DNA of 64,000 nucleotides from the NCBI GenBank assembly GCA_002633025.1, contig NMRB01000131.1:161328-225327 (forward strand). Reading direction: 5' to 3'. Below are positions 16,747 through 27,012 of this stretch, piece by piece; position 1 is the stretch's first letter; every line of letters starts with the position of its first letter. The notes beneath the pieces are model-generated. The model saw nothing but the letters and a program-made list of their open reading frames with translations, did not search any database and was not told where the DNA came from. This DNA is from Notospermus geniculatus (lineage: Eukaryota; Nemertea; Pilidiophora; Heteronemertea; Lineidae). The position numbers and the translations under genes were made by a program.

Positions 16747-17011
16747 AACACGTAGAAGAGGCATTAAAAGTCATGTAGACTGATGTTGTTATTTTGTAAG
16801 GGTGCTGCAAGGTCCATGAGTAGTAGTTCAATCGGATAACTATCTATTGTCGAACCCTTGGGTTGTTATTTGTTATAGGGAATTTGTAGCAGGGTGTGAA
16901 TTGGGGTTAAGTGACTAAAAAGTCCCCCCCATGTAAAAGTGCCTGCTTTAGTGTTTGACGGACACTTTAAAACTCGTAGTACATGTATTTTAAAATATAG
17001 GTAAGCTCCAA

Positions 17012-17017
17012 AATAAA
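17012..17017 (+). terminator. SUGCT candidate poly(A) signal
   Basis: AATAAA stands about 266 bases after the SUGCT stop codon, followed after about 20 bases by a T-rich run. It is the first canonical signal after the stop. Confidence 0.6.
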
Positions 17018-19656
17018 AGAATATACAGTAAACTTACATTGTTTTTTTGTGCATTTTTGTTTTGTATTCATTCTGCGTGAACAAGGAGTGTCTGAGTCAA
17101 CATAGGATATGAATTCTTGTGTAATGCTGGAACCTTGCTCAGCAATTTGAGAGGCAGGTTGCTTTTCATGATAGTCTGATATAAAGCCTGTACCGGTGTA
17201 TAAGTCAGAGCCCTCTTTTTGTCCATACTATGAACATCGTCTTCAGGTAGGCCTCCCCTACATGTACAATTCTGAATGCCGATAATTATTTCCCAGGCCT
17301 CTGGAAATATANGAGTACCGGCAGCGCAGGTCAGTTTGCCGATCGTGGACAATGATTGCCTTGGCACGTGCTGACAACCACAACCAACAGAGTAATAATC
17401 GTTTTTATAGAATGGGCCGACGAATGAGCCGACGAAATCCTTGGCCAGAAAAAGGCGTCACAGAAACGGTTAATGTTCCAGAAAAAGTATAGGCGCATGT
17501 GCTTATAATCGGGCGAAACGAAGGCGGGGAAAAGGCCTTAAAACAAGCGATTTTCGTTTATAAGCGCATGTGCTTAAAGCACCACGGTATTGCCACTTTC
17601 TGTCGACAGCCGGCGCCACCGTACCCGTTCTCCAATACTGTAGTTAAGCCCTTCGCCCCAGTGTTGGAGAATGTATGATTACACTACAATGCACGTAGTA
17701 GCATGCGTAGTTTACCAAGTCGTCAATAGAGGTCTCCCTTAACGCGGGTACGTGTAACGCAAGATTGGGAAGCAATACTGTGGTCCTTTAAATACGCATA
17801 AATACGGTATGTTTGGTTTATAACTCGTTCGCCTGATTAGGGCATTTCATGAAAACATGTAAAAGCCATTATTCGCCAGCGTCCGTCCTTCCCCAAGGAT
17901 CTCGCCACACGAGATCCGCTGGTTTCAGGACTTTTCGCAGGAAGGTGAGCGTAGCTCCGGTGTCGCTAAGGCCAGCCCTAGGAGGGGCGACATCGATCCT
18001 TAATTAGTCTTCCCAGACTGTAAGTATCAGTGGGCTCTGGTGGCCAACGAGACTGGCCAAATTATTTCGGTTCCACATTTTTGTCAGAACCTTGCAGACT
18101 TTCTTTAGTGACTTATATAAAGCAAAGGCAGATGTATTGATCACTGACCTCGATCGATACCGCGTATTCAGAAAATGGGCCTAAATAGGCTAAATTGATT
18201 TTGATCCAAGTTGATCGATTTATTACTTGTAGGCTACCTAACGGCAAAAAGCAAATGGAATCAATATAGTTCTTCAATCTTCATTCAATTCCCCATTCAT
18301 GATCTGCGTGTCAACATGTCGAGAAGAGATGTTGTCAGCAGCGGAGTTGTCTTCTGCCAGCAGTGAAGCAAAAAGCATCCTCGATCGACGATAGTCGCTC
18401 AACATGCTCAATGGGCCGACGCAACTTTGTTTGTCAACGCCTTTAAATTCCTGCTGATCACTGCATCCGCCGACCGATGTAGCTGTGAATGCTTGTTCGG
18501 GTGGCGATAGGAGGAACGCATGCTAAGGCCTCTAGAGGCCCTACTCTTCAGAGAGCGATAGGCCCTATCTTCTTACCTACTCAGTCTCAGGTAGACTTTA
18601 TCCCTGCGAAACGGCTTCGTAAAACGTCGTCACTACTGGCACACAAAAAATGTGCTCTTTCGTTCCTATCGGTTCATTGCGCTTTGTTCACAGATGGCTA
18701 GGTGATCATTGGCATCATGTTAGTGAGGTGAGATTTTTTTCTCGAACGGGTTCGAATTTGGATGCAGTAGACATGGTAGACAGGTTCTGCTATCCCGTTT
18801 CCGAGATCGAGACCTAGATTCCGTCTCGTCCTCGTCGCCGGGGTGAAGTCTGGTTCTACTTTGTCGGCGAGATAGGCCCCCCCCCTACTTATTTTTCTGA
18901 ACATTGTGTAAAAGTGAAAATAGCGGCAGATTTGAGCACAGTTGGAAGTGGTCTGTTGTCAGAGGACGATGATATTCTGTGCTTGTGATGTACATGTACT
19001 ATACCTCGTTCATCGTCGATCTTTGATTCAACCAGTATACTCTGATGAATAGAGCAGGGCGATGTTCAGGTTTACGAATCGAATATGACGGCCATAGGTA
19101 ATTTTGAAAGCTGACACGATTGGTCACCTTAACACGGATATACATGTAGCCGTTGGATTTGACCTTCTAACTCATTGAATTAGTCTTTGAGATGTATCGG
19201 CAAAACTAACAAAGATCTCCAGACGGCCATCTTAAAATCCAATATGGCCGCCAGGAACAACTGGGGACGAGTTCACGTCTTCGCTCTGTCGGTCTGTTGA
19301 TACCTTGTGCAAGAAGACGTACCTTCTCAGAATCGGTCAGTTAGGCTACGCAGTGAAATTTAAACCTGACCGAGACTGGATAGGATTCCTTGTTGTTACA
19401 GTCGACATACACCCAGCATCTACGTGCATAGTACATCGGAGTGCAGATTTTACTGAAAAGAGTTTGGAGGCAGGTTCCAGTTCTAGTTTCCGCTGACCAG
19501 GATGACTAACTGTTGCGTCTTCTCTAGTGACTTCATCCCTAGTGTTCCTGGATTTTTGAGTCTAACCACGGGCCCCTGGTGAGCTGTGCTTGACATTCTC
19601 TCGCCGACAGCTCTTCAGGGGGCCCGTGGTCTGACTTATAAGAAATCATCGAGATT
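17018..19656. other. Intergenic stretch without recognisable gene
   Basis: No exon with convincing splice sites or domain content was found. A partial copy of the AGGAGCACGG element family lies at about 17573-17660, and a repeated GCGCATGTGCTTATA word at 17490-17575. A single N at 17312 may hide a gap. Short frames here have no recognisable content. Confidence 0.5.
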
Positions 19657-20412
19657 TTAAGGCCCGTTTCCACATGTGCGTTTCACGCTGCGTGATGCGT
19701 GAAATCTTTTGTTATTTTCCGCCGCTCTGCTTCCAAATAATGGGCAAAGCGTCAACGCAGCGTAAAACGCGCATGTGGAAACGGGCCTTTAAAGGCCTGA
19801 ACCCACTGTCGCGTTTTCCCGCCGCGGTTTCATCACCGCGCGACAAATTCTTTGTTATATTCTCGGTCCGCTGCCTTTTAACAAAGCATTTTCTGCCGCT
19901 GCGTTTTCCCGCTGCGCGAAAACGCGTCAGTGGGTTCAGGCCTTCAGGCCTGTACCCACTGATGCGATTTTTGTGGCGGAGAGCGTCAAAACGCGGCGAT
20001 TTCACAGGCCGTAGAAATTTGATGCTACTTTCTCAATGGTAAAAATCTTTTGTTATTGCCTTTTACCTGTGAAAATGACAGGCCAGCGCGAAATCGCGGC
20101 GTGAAAACGCGACAGTGGGTTCAGGCCTTTAAAGGCCTGAACCCACTGTCGCGTTTTGCCGCCGCGGTTCATCACTGCCCGACAAATCCTTTATTATATT
20201 CTCGGTCCGCTGCCTTTTAACAAAGCATTTTCTGCCGCTTCGTTTTCCCGCTGCGTGAAAACGCGTCAGTGGGTTCGGGCCATAGGCTCGTTTCCACAGA
20301 CGCGTTTCACGCTGCGTGATGCGTCAAATCTTTTGTTATTTTCCGCCGCTCTGCTTCCAAACAATGGGCGAAGCGTCAAAACGCTACCGCTTCTATGGAA
20401 ACGGGCCTTTAG
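19657..20412. mobile_element. Cluster of five abutting MITEs in mirror order
   Basis: Five short elements stand end to end. The first (19661-19789) and fifth (about 20283-20412) have ends of the GGCCCGTTTCCACA type. The second (19793-19943) and fourth (20132-20281) have AGGCCTGAACCCACTG ends. The third (19944-20131) is similar, starting AGGCCTGTACCCACTG. Interiors of 1/5 and of 2/4 are close copies (for example TCTCGGTCCGCTGCC in 2 and 4). The outer TTA/TAA junctions fit PIF/Harbinger-type insertion. Frames across the region are spurious. Confidence 0.8.
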
Positions 20413-20642
20413 GCGACTGTCTCCTGTTCTCGCCGGACAACGCAGAATTTAGATTTATATCAATTCCTGTATGTGGACCCCGCACACGTTGCGATTTCAC
20501 GTGATTTCTGGCTCCGCCGTGACGGGAACCTCAACTTGTCGCAGCTTTTGCGGTAGCCTATATAAAGGGATGAAGTGAGTGCTTTCTTGGTTTGGTGTTG
20601 TCGTGACGGTTGCGCATTCTGAATGCGTTGTAAATGTGTTCC

Positions 20643-20854
20643 TTAAAGGAGCACGGTATTGCCACTTTTTCTCGACAGCCGGCGCTACCGCGCCACTCTC
20701 CAACCCGAGGGTCTAACTACGTTTCGGCGAATGACCCGCTTTACAGCGTACATTTTGTAATGCATTTTTGTAGTTCGTCTTACCGCCGCTAGGATGCTCC
20801 CTCTACGTCGGCAGTCAAATAACGCATTTGAGATCCAATACCGTGCTCCTTTAT
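20643..20854. mobile_element. TTAA-flanked 204-bp MITE (family A), copy 1
   Basis: The element 20647-20850 begins AGGAGCACGGTATTGCCACT and ends CAATACCGTGCTCCT, giving perfect 15-bp inverted ends. It is flanked by TTAA on the left and TTAT on the right. A second copy of the same 204-bp length is at 26805-27008 and an interrupted one at 29514-29901. TTAA targeting is a hallmark of piggyBac and Kolobok transposases; which of these is not decidable here. Confidence 0.85.
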
Positions 20855-20858
20855 GGGT

Positions 20859-21707
20859 GGCGTCCACTAGAGCGCCGACAAGAATAGGAAGGGTTGCGGA
20901 AGCAAATTATGCCATTTCGGCATCCTTTCCGCGTCAGTCGCGAAAAAAAGTGTGCGAATCATCGTTTCCTGGGACATTACTACGAATCTCTGCAGACATA
21001 CCTGGGAGTGTCCCAGGAAGCAATCGTGAAGGGCGCGAAATGCTGCTGATCGTAGCAGGACAGCGCCGACACATCTAAGATCACACCAGGACAAGTAAAA
21101 TCATGGACTAGGACAATCGGGTAGATATGCGGACAATATGAGGAAATAATTCAAGGTTTTAAATTCTGCGCCGACTTTGGATTTTTCTCATATGTCTGCT
21201 AGCCGTCATGGAGTTAGGAAAAACGGCCACACTGAAAAACGTTACACCGGTCATAAACTCCTCCACGCCGCAACCTGTTGACCTTTCCGTTTCTTGTCCG
21301 CAAATGTCTTGACGGCTTCGCGCACTCGCTTATTTTGATCTGCATCGGCTCCGCGTTTTCCTGAAACAGTTCGCGTGGCTTCTGCTTGCCTTCGCGAAGC
21401 TGCCCGCACCGCGGAAGCTTTCAGGAGCGTTTGCAGAAGTGTTACAGAAAGGCGGGATGTCCTGACGATGTCCGCACGACAATGCAGACAAGTTGCCGAA
21501 GGTGTCGGGAAGTTCATTTCCGCGTCGAAATTTTGGTCTCGATCAAAATTTGGATGCGGAAATTTCGCCCTCTCCCGAACGTGCGGAAATGCCGGGAACT
21601 GCTTAGGAATGATAAAGACAGTGAACGGAATCTTTCAAGAATATGCAGAGAGGTTGCGGAATTGCTAAATTTGTATTCCGCGTCTTGTCCGCGCCCTAGT
21701 GGACGCT
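20859..21707. mobile_element. Non-autonomous DNA transposon, about 850 bp
   Basis: Ends are inverted repeats: GGCGTCCACTAGAGCGCCGA on the left, and on the right a reverse complement reading GCGTCCACTAGGGCGCGGAC. The interior has several words of the GTTGCGGAA and GTGCGGAAATG kind, and overlapping frames on both strands lack recognisable domains. It abuts the TTAA MITE ending at 20850. Confidence 0.65.
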
Positions 21708-21970
21708 AGGTTTTAATAAGACAGGCATATGTACGTGTGTTTGTATGGCAGATTGTGTATGGTCATGTGTACATGTACAAATCGATTGTCTTGTTCTTTT
21801 GACTTGCCAAGGTTCTTCAAACAACATTTATATCAAGCACAGCATGAGAAACGTATTTATTTCGAAGGCAGTGTCGCATATCCTTCCATTAAAGATACAG
21901 CAATCTTTTTATAAACATTGATAATATTTCATCAAGCAGTAAAGTACGTGACAAGAAAAAGGCTAACAGG

Positions 21971-22243
21971 TTAAAAGCCTATAATTGGGTCCGTACCCTT
22001 GACATGAAAAACTACTGAAAATGCAAAGATGGCAATTCCAGTGTACGTGAGCAAAATGCAGAGCTGCAAGATTGCAAGTCTGTCCACACTGTCGCCTTTG
22101 ACCAGCAACAAATCTGCAACAAGAACACCTACAGCAATTCCAATGTAGAGAGATTTCGACAACACACGTACGTACATGTAGTCGTTCACCGACGGACCTA
22201 TCGCGAAATGGCCAAGTGTGGAGTTGGTTACAACGGTGACTTT
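21971..22243 (-). CDS. Candidate terminal exon with two membrane helices
   Basis: A 90-codon frame follows a CAATTAG acceptor (in phase 0) and ends at a TAA at 21971. It reads KVTVVTNSTLGHFAIGPSVN, then two hydrophobic segments (SLYIGIAVGVLVADLLLV and LAILQLCILLTYTGIAIFAF), then ends HVKGTDPIIGF. Composition and codon choice look coding, and N-x-S/T sites are absent after the first helix. It would be the C-terminus of a multi-pass membrane protein whose other exons lie at higher coordinates. The family is not recognised. Its acceptor lies only about 37 bases from the acceptor of the opposing PAN exon, so one of the two may be fortuitous. Confidence 0.4.
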   Translation of the reverse strand, partial: KVTVVTNSTLGHFAIGPSVNDYMYVRVLSKSLYIGIAVGVLVADLLLVKGDSVDRLAILQLCILLTYTGIAIFAFSVVFHVKGTDPIIGF

Positions 22244-22280
22244 CTAATTGTTGTTCGTGATTTGGGGTTTCTGAAACCAG

Positions 22281-22483
22281 ATATAGGAAATCGTCGAGTT
22301 GTCTCGCTGTTGGCTTGTGCAGTCGAGTGCCATTTACTTGAGAGTTGTACAACATTCACGTCCTGTATCAATCCTCATCCTCCTCGGACGAGAATCGTCT
22401 GCCAATTAAATAGGAAGCAGGCTACGAATTCAGAACGAGGAGAGATGCATAGAAGTCCTGGATCAACGATGTTCCAAAAAAAG
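22281..22483 (+). CDS. PAN/apple-domain exon
   Basis: Between an acceptor (TTTCTGAAACCAG) and a GTACCC donor, phase 1 to 0, lie 67 codons reading GNRRVVSLLACAVECHLLES, CTTFTSCINPHPP, then CQLNRKQATNSE and SPGSTMFQKK. The order SL.ACA.EC...SC..F, C.LN and a terminal Pro-Gly-x(2-3)-[FY]-x-K is the pattern of PAN/apple modules in secreted or membrane proteins. These modules bind proteins or glycans. No signal-peptide exon was found upstream. The donor phase matches the open frame beginning at 23130, so the exon may belong to that gene; this join is an inference. Confidence 0.5.
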
Positions 22484-22599
22484 GTACCCGCAACTACATG
22501 TATATCACCAAAGATTTTGCAATTTGGCAGGTTCGTGTGGCACAAAATACAGCATAATGCCAAACTGCAAATTCTTTGTTATTATCGTTGATGGAACCA

Positions 22600-22689
22600 C
22601 ACGGCCGGTGTTACAACTGCCAGTGTTTCTGTATGGCAATGTTTCCCTTGTTTTGGAAACGCTGGCGATAGGCACGTTTCTCTGTGTGT
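22600..22689. repeat. Left end of GGTGT-type MITE
   Basis: GGTGTTACAACTGCCAGTGT near 22608 is an imperfect inverted match to GAAACATTCGAAAACGTTACACC near 22785. It resembles other fragments at 42110-42240 and 47500-47660 that share GTTTCTCTGTGTGTC or GGGAACACT-type words followed by a GTTACACC end. Confidence 0.45.
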
Positions 22690-23141
22690 CCCCTTGTCAG
22701 GTGTCATACAGCAAGGGAACACTCGCAGGTCTGTTTCCCATCTACATGGCATGTTTCCCATCTATGGGAAACATTCGAAAACGTTACACCGGTACCATTT
22801 ATAGTTATTCGTTTTGTACACGACATTGCCATACAGAGAGAGAATGCAACACACTATTTAGGAAAGACAGCTTATTATTTTTGCCAGTTTGTTCATTCTT
22901 TAGTGTACACTGTATTCCGACTGTCCCCTTGTCAGGTGTCATACAGCAAGGGAACACTCGCAGGTCTGTTTCCCTGTTTCCCATCTATGGGAAACATTCG
23001 AAAACGTTACACCGGTACCATTAGTTATTCATTATTTTGTACGCGACACTGCATGTCATACAGAGAGAGAATGCAACACACTATTAGGAAAGATAGCTTA
23101 TTATTTTTGCCAGTTTTTTCATTCTTTAGCGTATTCCGACT
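22690..23141. repeat. 235-bp tandem duplication
   Basis: The block beginning CCCCTTGTCAGGTGTCATAC at 22690 is repeated from 22925 with small indels. Each copy contains GGGAACACTCGCAGGTCTGT, ACATTCGAAAACGTTACACC and GCAACACACTATT words. Both end with TTCATTCTTTAG; in the second copy this is the proposed 3' splice site of the following exon. Confidence 0.9.
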
Positions 23142-25488
23142 AACTTTTATCACTTCACCAGACGGTTTGCAATCGTCCCACCGATTAGACTTGACTGGAA
23201 TAGTATAAACATAAAATTCTTGACAAACGATTCGTTCTTTGTAGACTTTATTGCCAGTCCCGTGCCTTGGAAAAGAAATTATATTTACCAGTTTAATCAC
23301 AGCGACCTAACCTACCGTCTTCGTTACAATTCCTCGTTTTACTTCCGTAGATCACATGGTGAATCTTTTCACTTCGTACGATTCTATCATATTCAGTTTA
23401 TTCTGTTGTTAACAGTTTTCTCTTCGTCTGATGGCCGCCGGTGTACTGTGACTAAGGCAAGACTCTGGGACGTAACCCTCGGAAAGGTCGTGTCACTTTT
23501 CATGCTCCCACAGAAGGAGTTAAGGGTACACTGCAAACACTTCAGACCCAAAATGTATATTGATTCGCCAGATATGTCACTCTTCACTTTCTTCCACGCG
23601 CGACGTTTGTCCCCTTCTTTCACCACATTCTCCCATCGACTATACATTACAACTCAAACTCGATTTGGCAATCAAACACGCAAATATTTCACGTCAGCTG
23701 GAACAGTAACAGTTCCTGAAGCATCCCCCAAACATATGTGGACTTCTTTTAGCCAAAATGATACACTAGTGTTTGTAATCACATACAAAAAGGGCCAGCG
23801 CTTAGTCATCTATATTTTTCGTAACATACACCACCATGCTCCCAAGAGCCAAACCCATATTCTTTATCTACCTAGGCCAGTGCATGCCATTGCATTAAAC
23901 AATCCGCTAGGTTTGTATTTGTTTCAACATGGTCCATCTTTGGCATGTCTGAGCAGCATCAAAATTGGGGGTAAAGGGAAACCCAAAAAAACACGCATAG
24001 TAATGACTCGTGAATCCAATAACCTGTATCCCCCTTTAAATGAAACTTATTTTGCGTTCGATGCGGAAACCCTACTTCAGATGTATTGTCACAAACTGAG
24101 ACAAGGGAAGTGCATTGAATATAACGTAATCAGTGAATTCAGGCGGATGTAACACAGTGTCGAGTGCCAAATCATCGGAACCAGTGTTACTCACCAACGA
24201 GTAGAATGATTGGCTGATGGGAAAGGTCAGGGCTTGGAGGAATTAAAGTTAGGGTCAGCCTGTTATCATTACAAAGAGGACAAACGTCCGATGATACGCG
24301 CGCGACAGCACTCTAAAGAGGAACCTTCCGAACCCAGCCGCTGGGAGGCGCTGTGTGCAGTTGTAGGCCTTCCTCTTTATTGACGTGTCGTCCTGTATAT
24401 AGAATAACCATACCGGTATGTAGTTATATATATGACCATGATACAAACATTACTGTCTGAAAAATCATTAGGTACTTGTCCCGTATGGATTTGCCAGGAA
24501 ATCTGCGATGTTACCTCCTTTTATTGTACGTCAGAGGGATGATTACTTTTTTGATGAAGTATCCGGAAGGATGGTTTTAATCTCTTGGCCAGATCGCACT
24601 CCTTATACGACAATCCTTTTGTACAGGTTTACCGGTGGAAATTTTATAGTTCAATATAACACAACAATTTTTGCGAATTTCCCAAGTGCCTGGTACCTCT
24701 CCCTTCATGAAAAATACCTGATTTTCAAAACTAAGAAAAACAGTGTTACAGGACGATATCAGTTCGTTCTGTACGATACTGAGTTAGGGGATGACCGAGG
24801 GAGATTAATCATCCCAAGAAATCATATGAAGGGATTTACAGTGGTCGAAATACGCACAGGATATCAAGGAAAAGTGGTCGTCCATTTCCAAAATAAAAGA
24901 ACACAAAAATATACAATTTATGATGTTTTGAAGACAAGTGAGATGAACAATAGTAGACGAATCTTGTGTAACGGGACACATTTGCCGATAAGCCTCGGGA
25001 AAACCATCATAGACAGTTTTATAATAAACAGGGATGTGTTTGTCGTTACTATGACTGATATAGGAGTGACATTAGAGTACCACCGAGAGGTGAACGATTA
25101 TAAACCTTTGAAATATCACCTGAAGATGACCGAGAGGATTATCAAAGGAAGGATGGATGAGATTGAAACGATAAAGATGACTCTCCGGTATAGCCCCGTA
25201 TACGACCTTTTATTCTACGTCATCGTTCCCGGACCCTCTCTCATGTCGATTCGACCCATGCCATCTGAAAAAGATGGTAAATATGATGGAGATGGTAAAG
25301 CGATGTATTTTCAGGAAATTTACGCATTCTTTTTACCAGAACGCACGATGAAATTTGATGCAACGATTGATCATTATCATTTTGATCCTGTGGATGGACC
25401 CTTTCTGCATCTGAGGGCATCCAAACGAAAAGAAACCGGCGTAAAAAAACGCTTTGACTCTGTAGACGTCTATAGGTTCGGCCAATAA
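23130..25488 (+). CDS. Unrecognised secreted beta-repeat protein, two long exons
   Basis: Two long frames fit one gene: 23130-24125 (acceptor TTCATTCTTTAG, donor AAC|GTAATC, phase 0) and 24472-25488 (acceptor AATCATTAG, phase 0, stop TAA). They give about 670 residues. The first starts without an ATG and contains a hydrophobic stretch, FYHIQFILLLTVF. The rest alternates hydrophobic strands with short polar turns: DTLVFVITYKKGQRLVIYIF, KYLIFKTKKNSVTGRYQFVL, GKVVVHFQNKRTQKYTIYDV and DVFVVTMTDIGVTLEYHRE. This suggests beta-propeller-like blades. Many N-x-S/T sites (NSS, NQT, NDT, NET, NTT, NGT) favour an extracellular or luminal protein. The intron 24126-24471 contains a dispersed repeat also found at 34777. 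No family is recognised. Two adjacent single-exon genes are the alternative: the second frame has its own ATG at 24508, while the first frame's earliest ATG is about 95 codons past 23220. Coding status is strong because kilobase-long open frames are improbable here. Confidence 0.6.
24158..24260. repeat. Dispersed repeat inside the proposed intron
   Basis: The segment from TGTCGAGTGCCAAATCAT to GTTAGGGTCAGCC matches 34777-34872 in reverse complement (GCTGACCCTAAC, CTGACCTTTCCCATCAGC, CAATGATTTGGCACTTGACA). Its presence between two repeat-free open frames supports an intron there. Confidence 0.75.
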
Positions 25489-26800
25489 GTCGTTCAGTTC
25501 CATACTTGACTTTGCCGTGGTTTGATATCTGTGCATCGTCTATTTTGTCCAGTGTAGCATTCTGCCAGTGTTTTCGTATGTCATTGTTTCCCCTTATTGT
25601 TTGGTAAAAGCTGACAGACAGATCGAGACGTTCATTTGTGTGTCCCCTATTGTCATGTCCGCGGTGACGTACATGTAGGAACGAGCGGTAAGATGTACAG
25701 GGGAGGTACATGTATGGTTGTTCCAAACAAAAAGATAAGGGAAATTTTACACTTATGTTTAATGCATACGACCCCTGATTTCCTCGGGATGACATGTGAC
25801 GTGTCTCGTGTAATTGTTTTGTTAATATTGTCTTTCCACCCGACGTTGATGTATTGTCCCAGGGTTGTGTTGACAAGGGCCTCACTTATTGGCTACATCA
25901 TTGGTTTTATTATGAGTCCTATTAATCATGATCTCGTTTGTTTAACACCAAAAGGTCAGATAAAAGTTAGTCTTGTCTGCAGTTCAACAATGTAGGCCTA
26001 CTACATCTAAAAATTTATCGGTGATAAGATGTGACATCCATTTAAAAAATACATGTTTGCATACCATGTGACCAACATACATGTACATGTGTATGTGAAT
26101 TTTTGATCACACTGATCTATCTCCTGACCTTGCCCCACTCGGAGGATCTTGGACTGGATCCAATAGCCTACACTAGGTGGCGGCATTGGGAATATCGTCA
26201 GCGCCACCACTCGAAGACCAGAGGAACCAGGCTTGCATAAAGCGACTGTGGTATAGGCCCCTATGGTGACTCGTTCATAGATACACACACGATCGATGTA
26301 CACCGTGTATTCCACAGTGCTCACGGGTGTACACACCGATCAGGACTGCTCGTTAAAACTATTCGAATAGGCCTATCATCTATCAGTTAGGCATGGAAAC
26401 TGTTGCCACACACAAAAGAATGAGTTGAAGTATGGTACCTTACTTGATGAAGGGTTAGTATGGTATTACAACGCGTCGAACTTCTCAAGTGGTGAAAATG
26501 ATGGCGGCCATATTTGAAGCATAGTGTGTGCCACTAAGATGTTGTTGAATATGACCAATCAGAAGGCATCCTCAAAAATAACCTCGAAAATGTCGGAAAA
26601 AATCGTGCAAAACCTAAAGGCGATGAAATAATTCAAGTTTCTTTATTCGGGACACGCTTTGACCCCAAATAACTTGAATATGCATCAACAGTCAATAGAG
26701 TAGGCCTACGTGAGAGGAAAAGGGCAAAAATCGGTAATAAAATTGAATAATTGCTAAATTGTCATGATTTTTGTGGTGAGAATGGGGGAAGGCCAGCTCA
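25489..26800. other. Intergenic, no gene recognised
   Basis: Only short frames without splice-consistent context or recognisable motifs occur. The minus-strand frame overlapping 25241-25885 is the shadow of the preceding exon. No AATAAA was noticed close after the 25488 stop, so the 3' end of that gene is undefined. Confidence 0.5.
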
Positions 26801-27012
26801 TTAAAGGAGCACGGTATTGCCACTTTTTCTCGACAGCCGGTGCCACTGTGCCACTCTCCAACCCAGGGACCTAACGACGTATTGGCGAGTTGACCCGATT
26901 TCTTCCGTACATTTTGTAATGCATTTTTGTATTTCGTGTTACTGCCGCTAGGTGGCTCCCTCTACGTCGGCAGTCAAATAACGCATTTGAGATTCAATAC
27001 CGTGCTCCTTTA
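26801..27012. mobile_element. TTAA-flanked 204-bp MITE (family A), copy 2
   Basis: The element 26805-27008 has perfect TTAA on both sides (26801-26804 and 27009-27012). Its ends are AGGAGCACGGTATTG and the exact reverse complement. It is the cleanest copy, equal in length to the one at 20647-20850, and shares the internal words TCTCGACAGCCGG and CCCTCTACGTCGGCAGTC. Confidence 0.9.

Noticed and set aside
18740-18765. GGTTCGAATTTGG resembling a tRNA T-arm
   Set aside because: No A box or acceptor stem could be fitted at the expected distance.
19674-20452. Overlapping plus and minus frames of about 100 codons
   Set aside because: They lie wholly within the abutting MITEs and repeat as the elements repeat.
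25241-25885. 214-codon minus-strand frame
   Set aside because: It is the antisense shadow of the better supported plus-strand exon ending at 25488.
26140-26336. Minus frame with VEYTVYIDRVCIYERVTIGA
   Set aside because: It looked beta-strand-like but has no stop-proximal poly(A) signal, no clear splice sites and no recognisable family.
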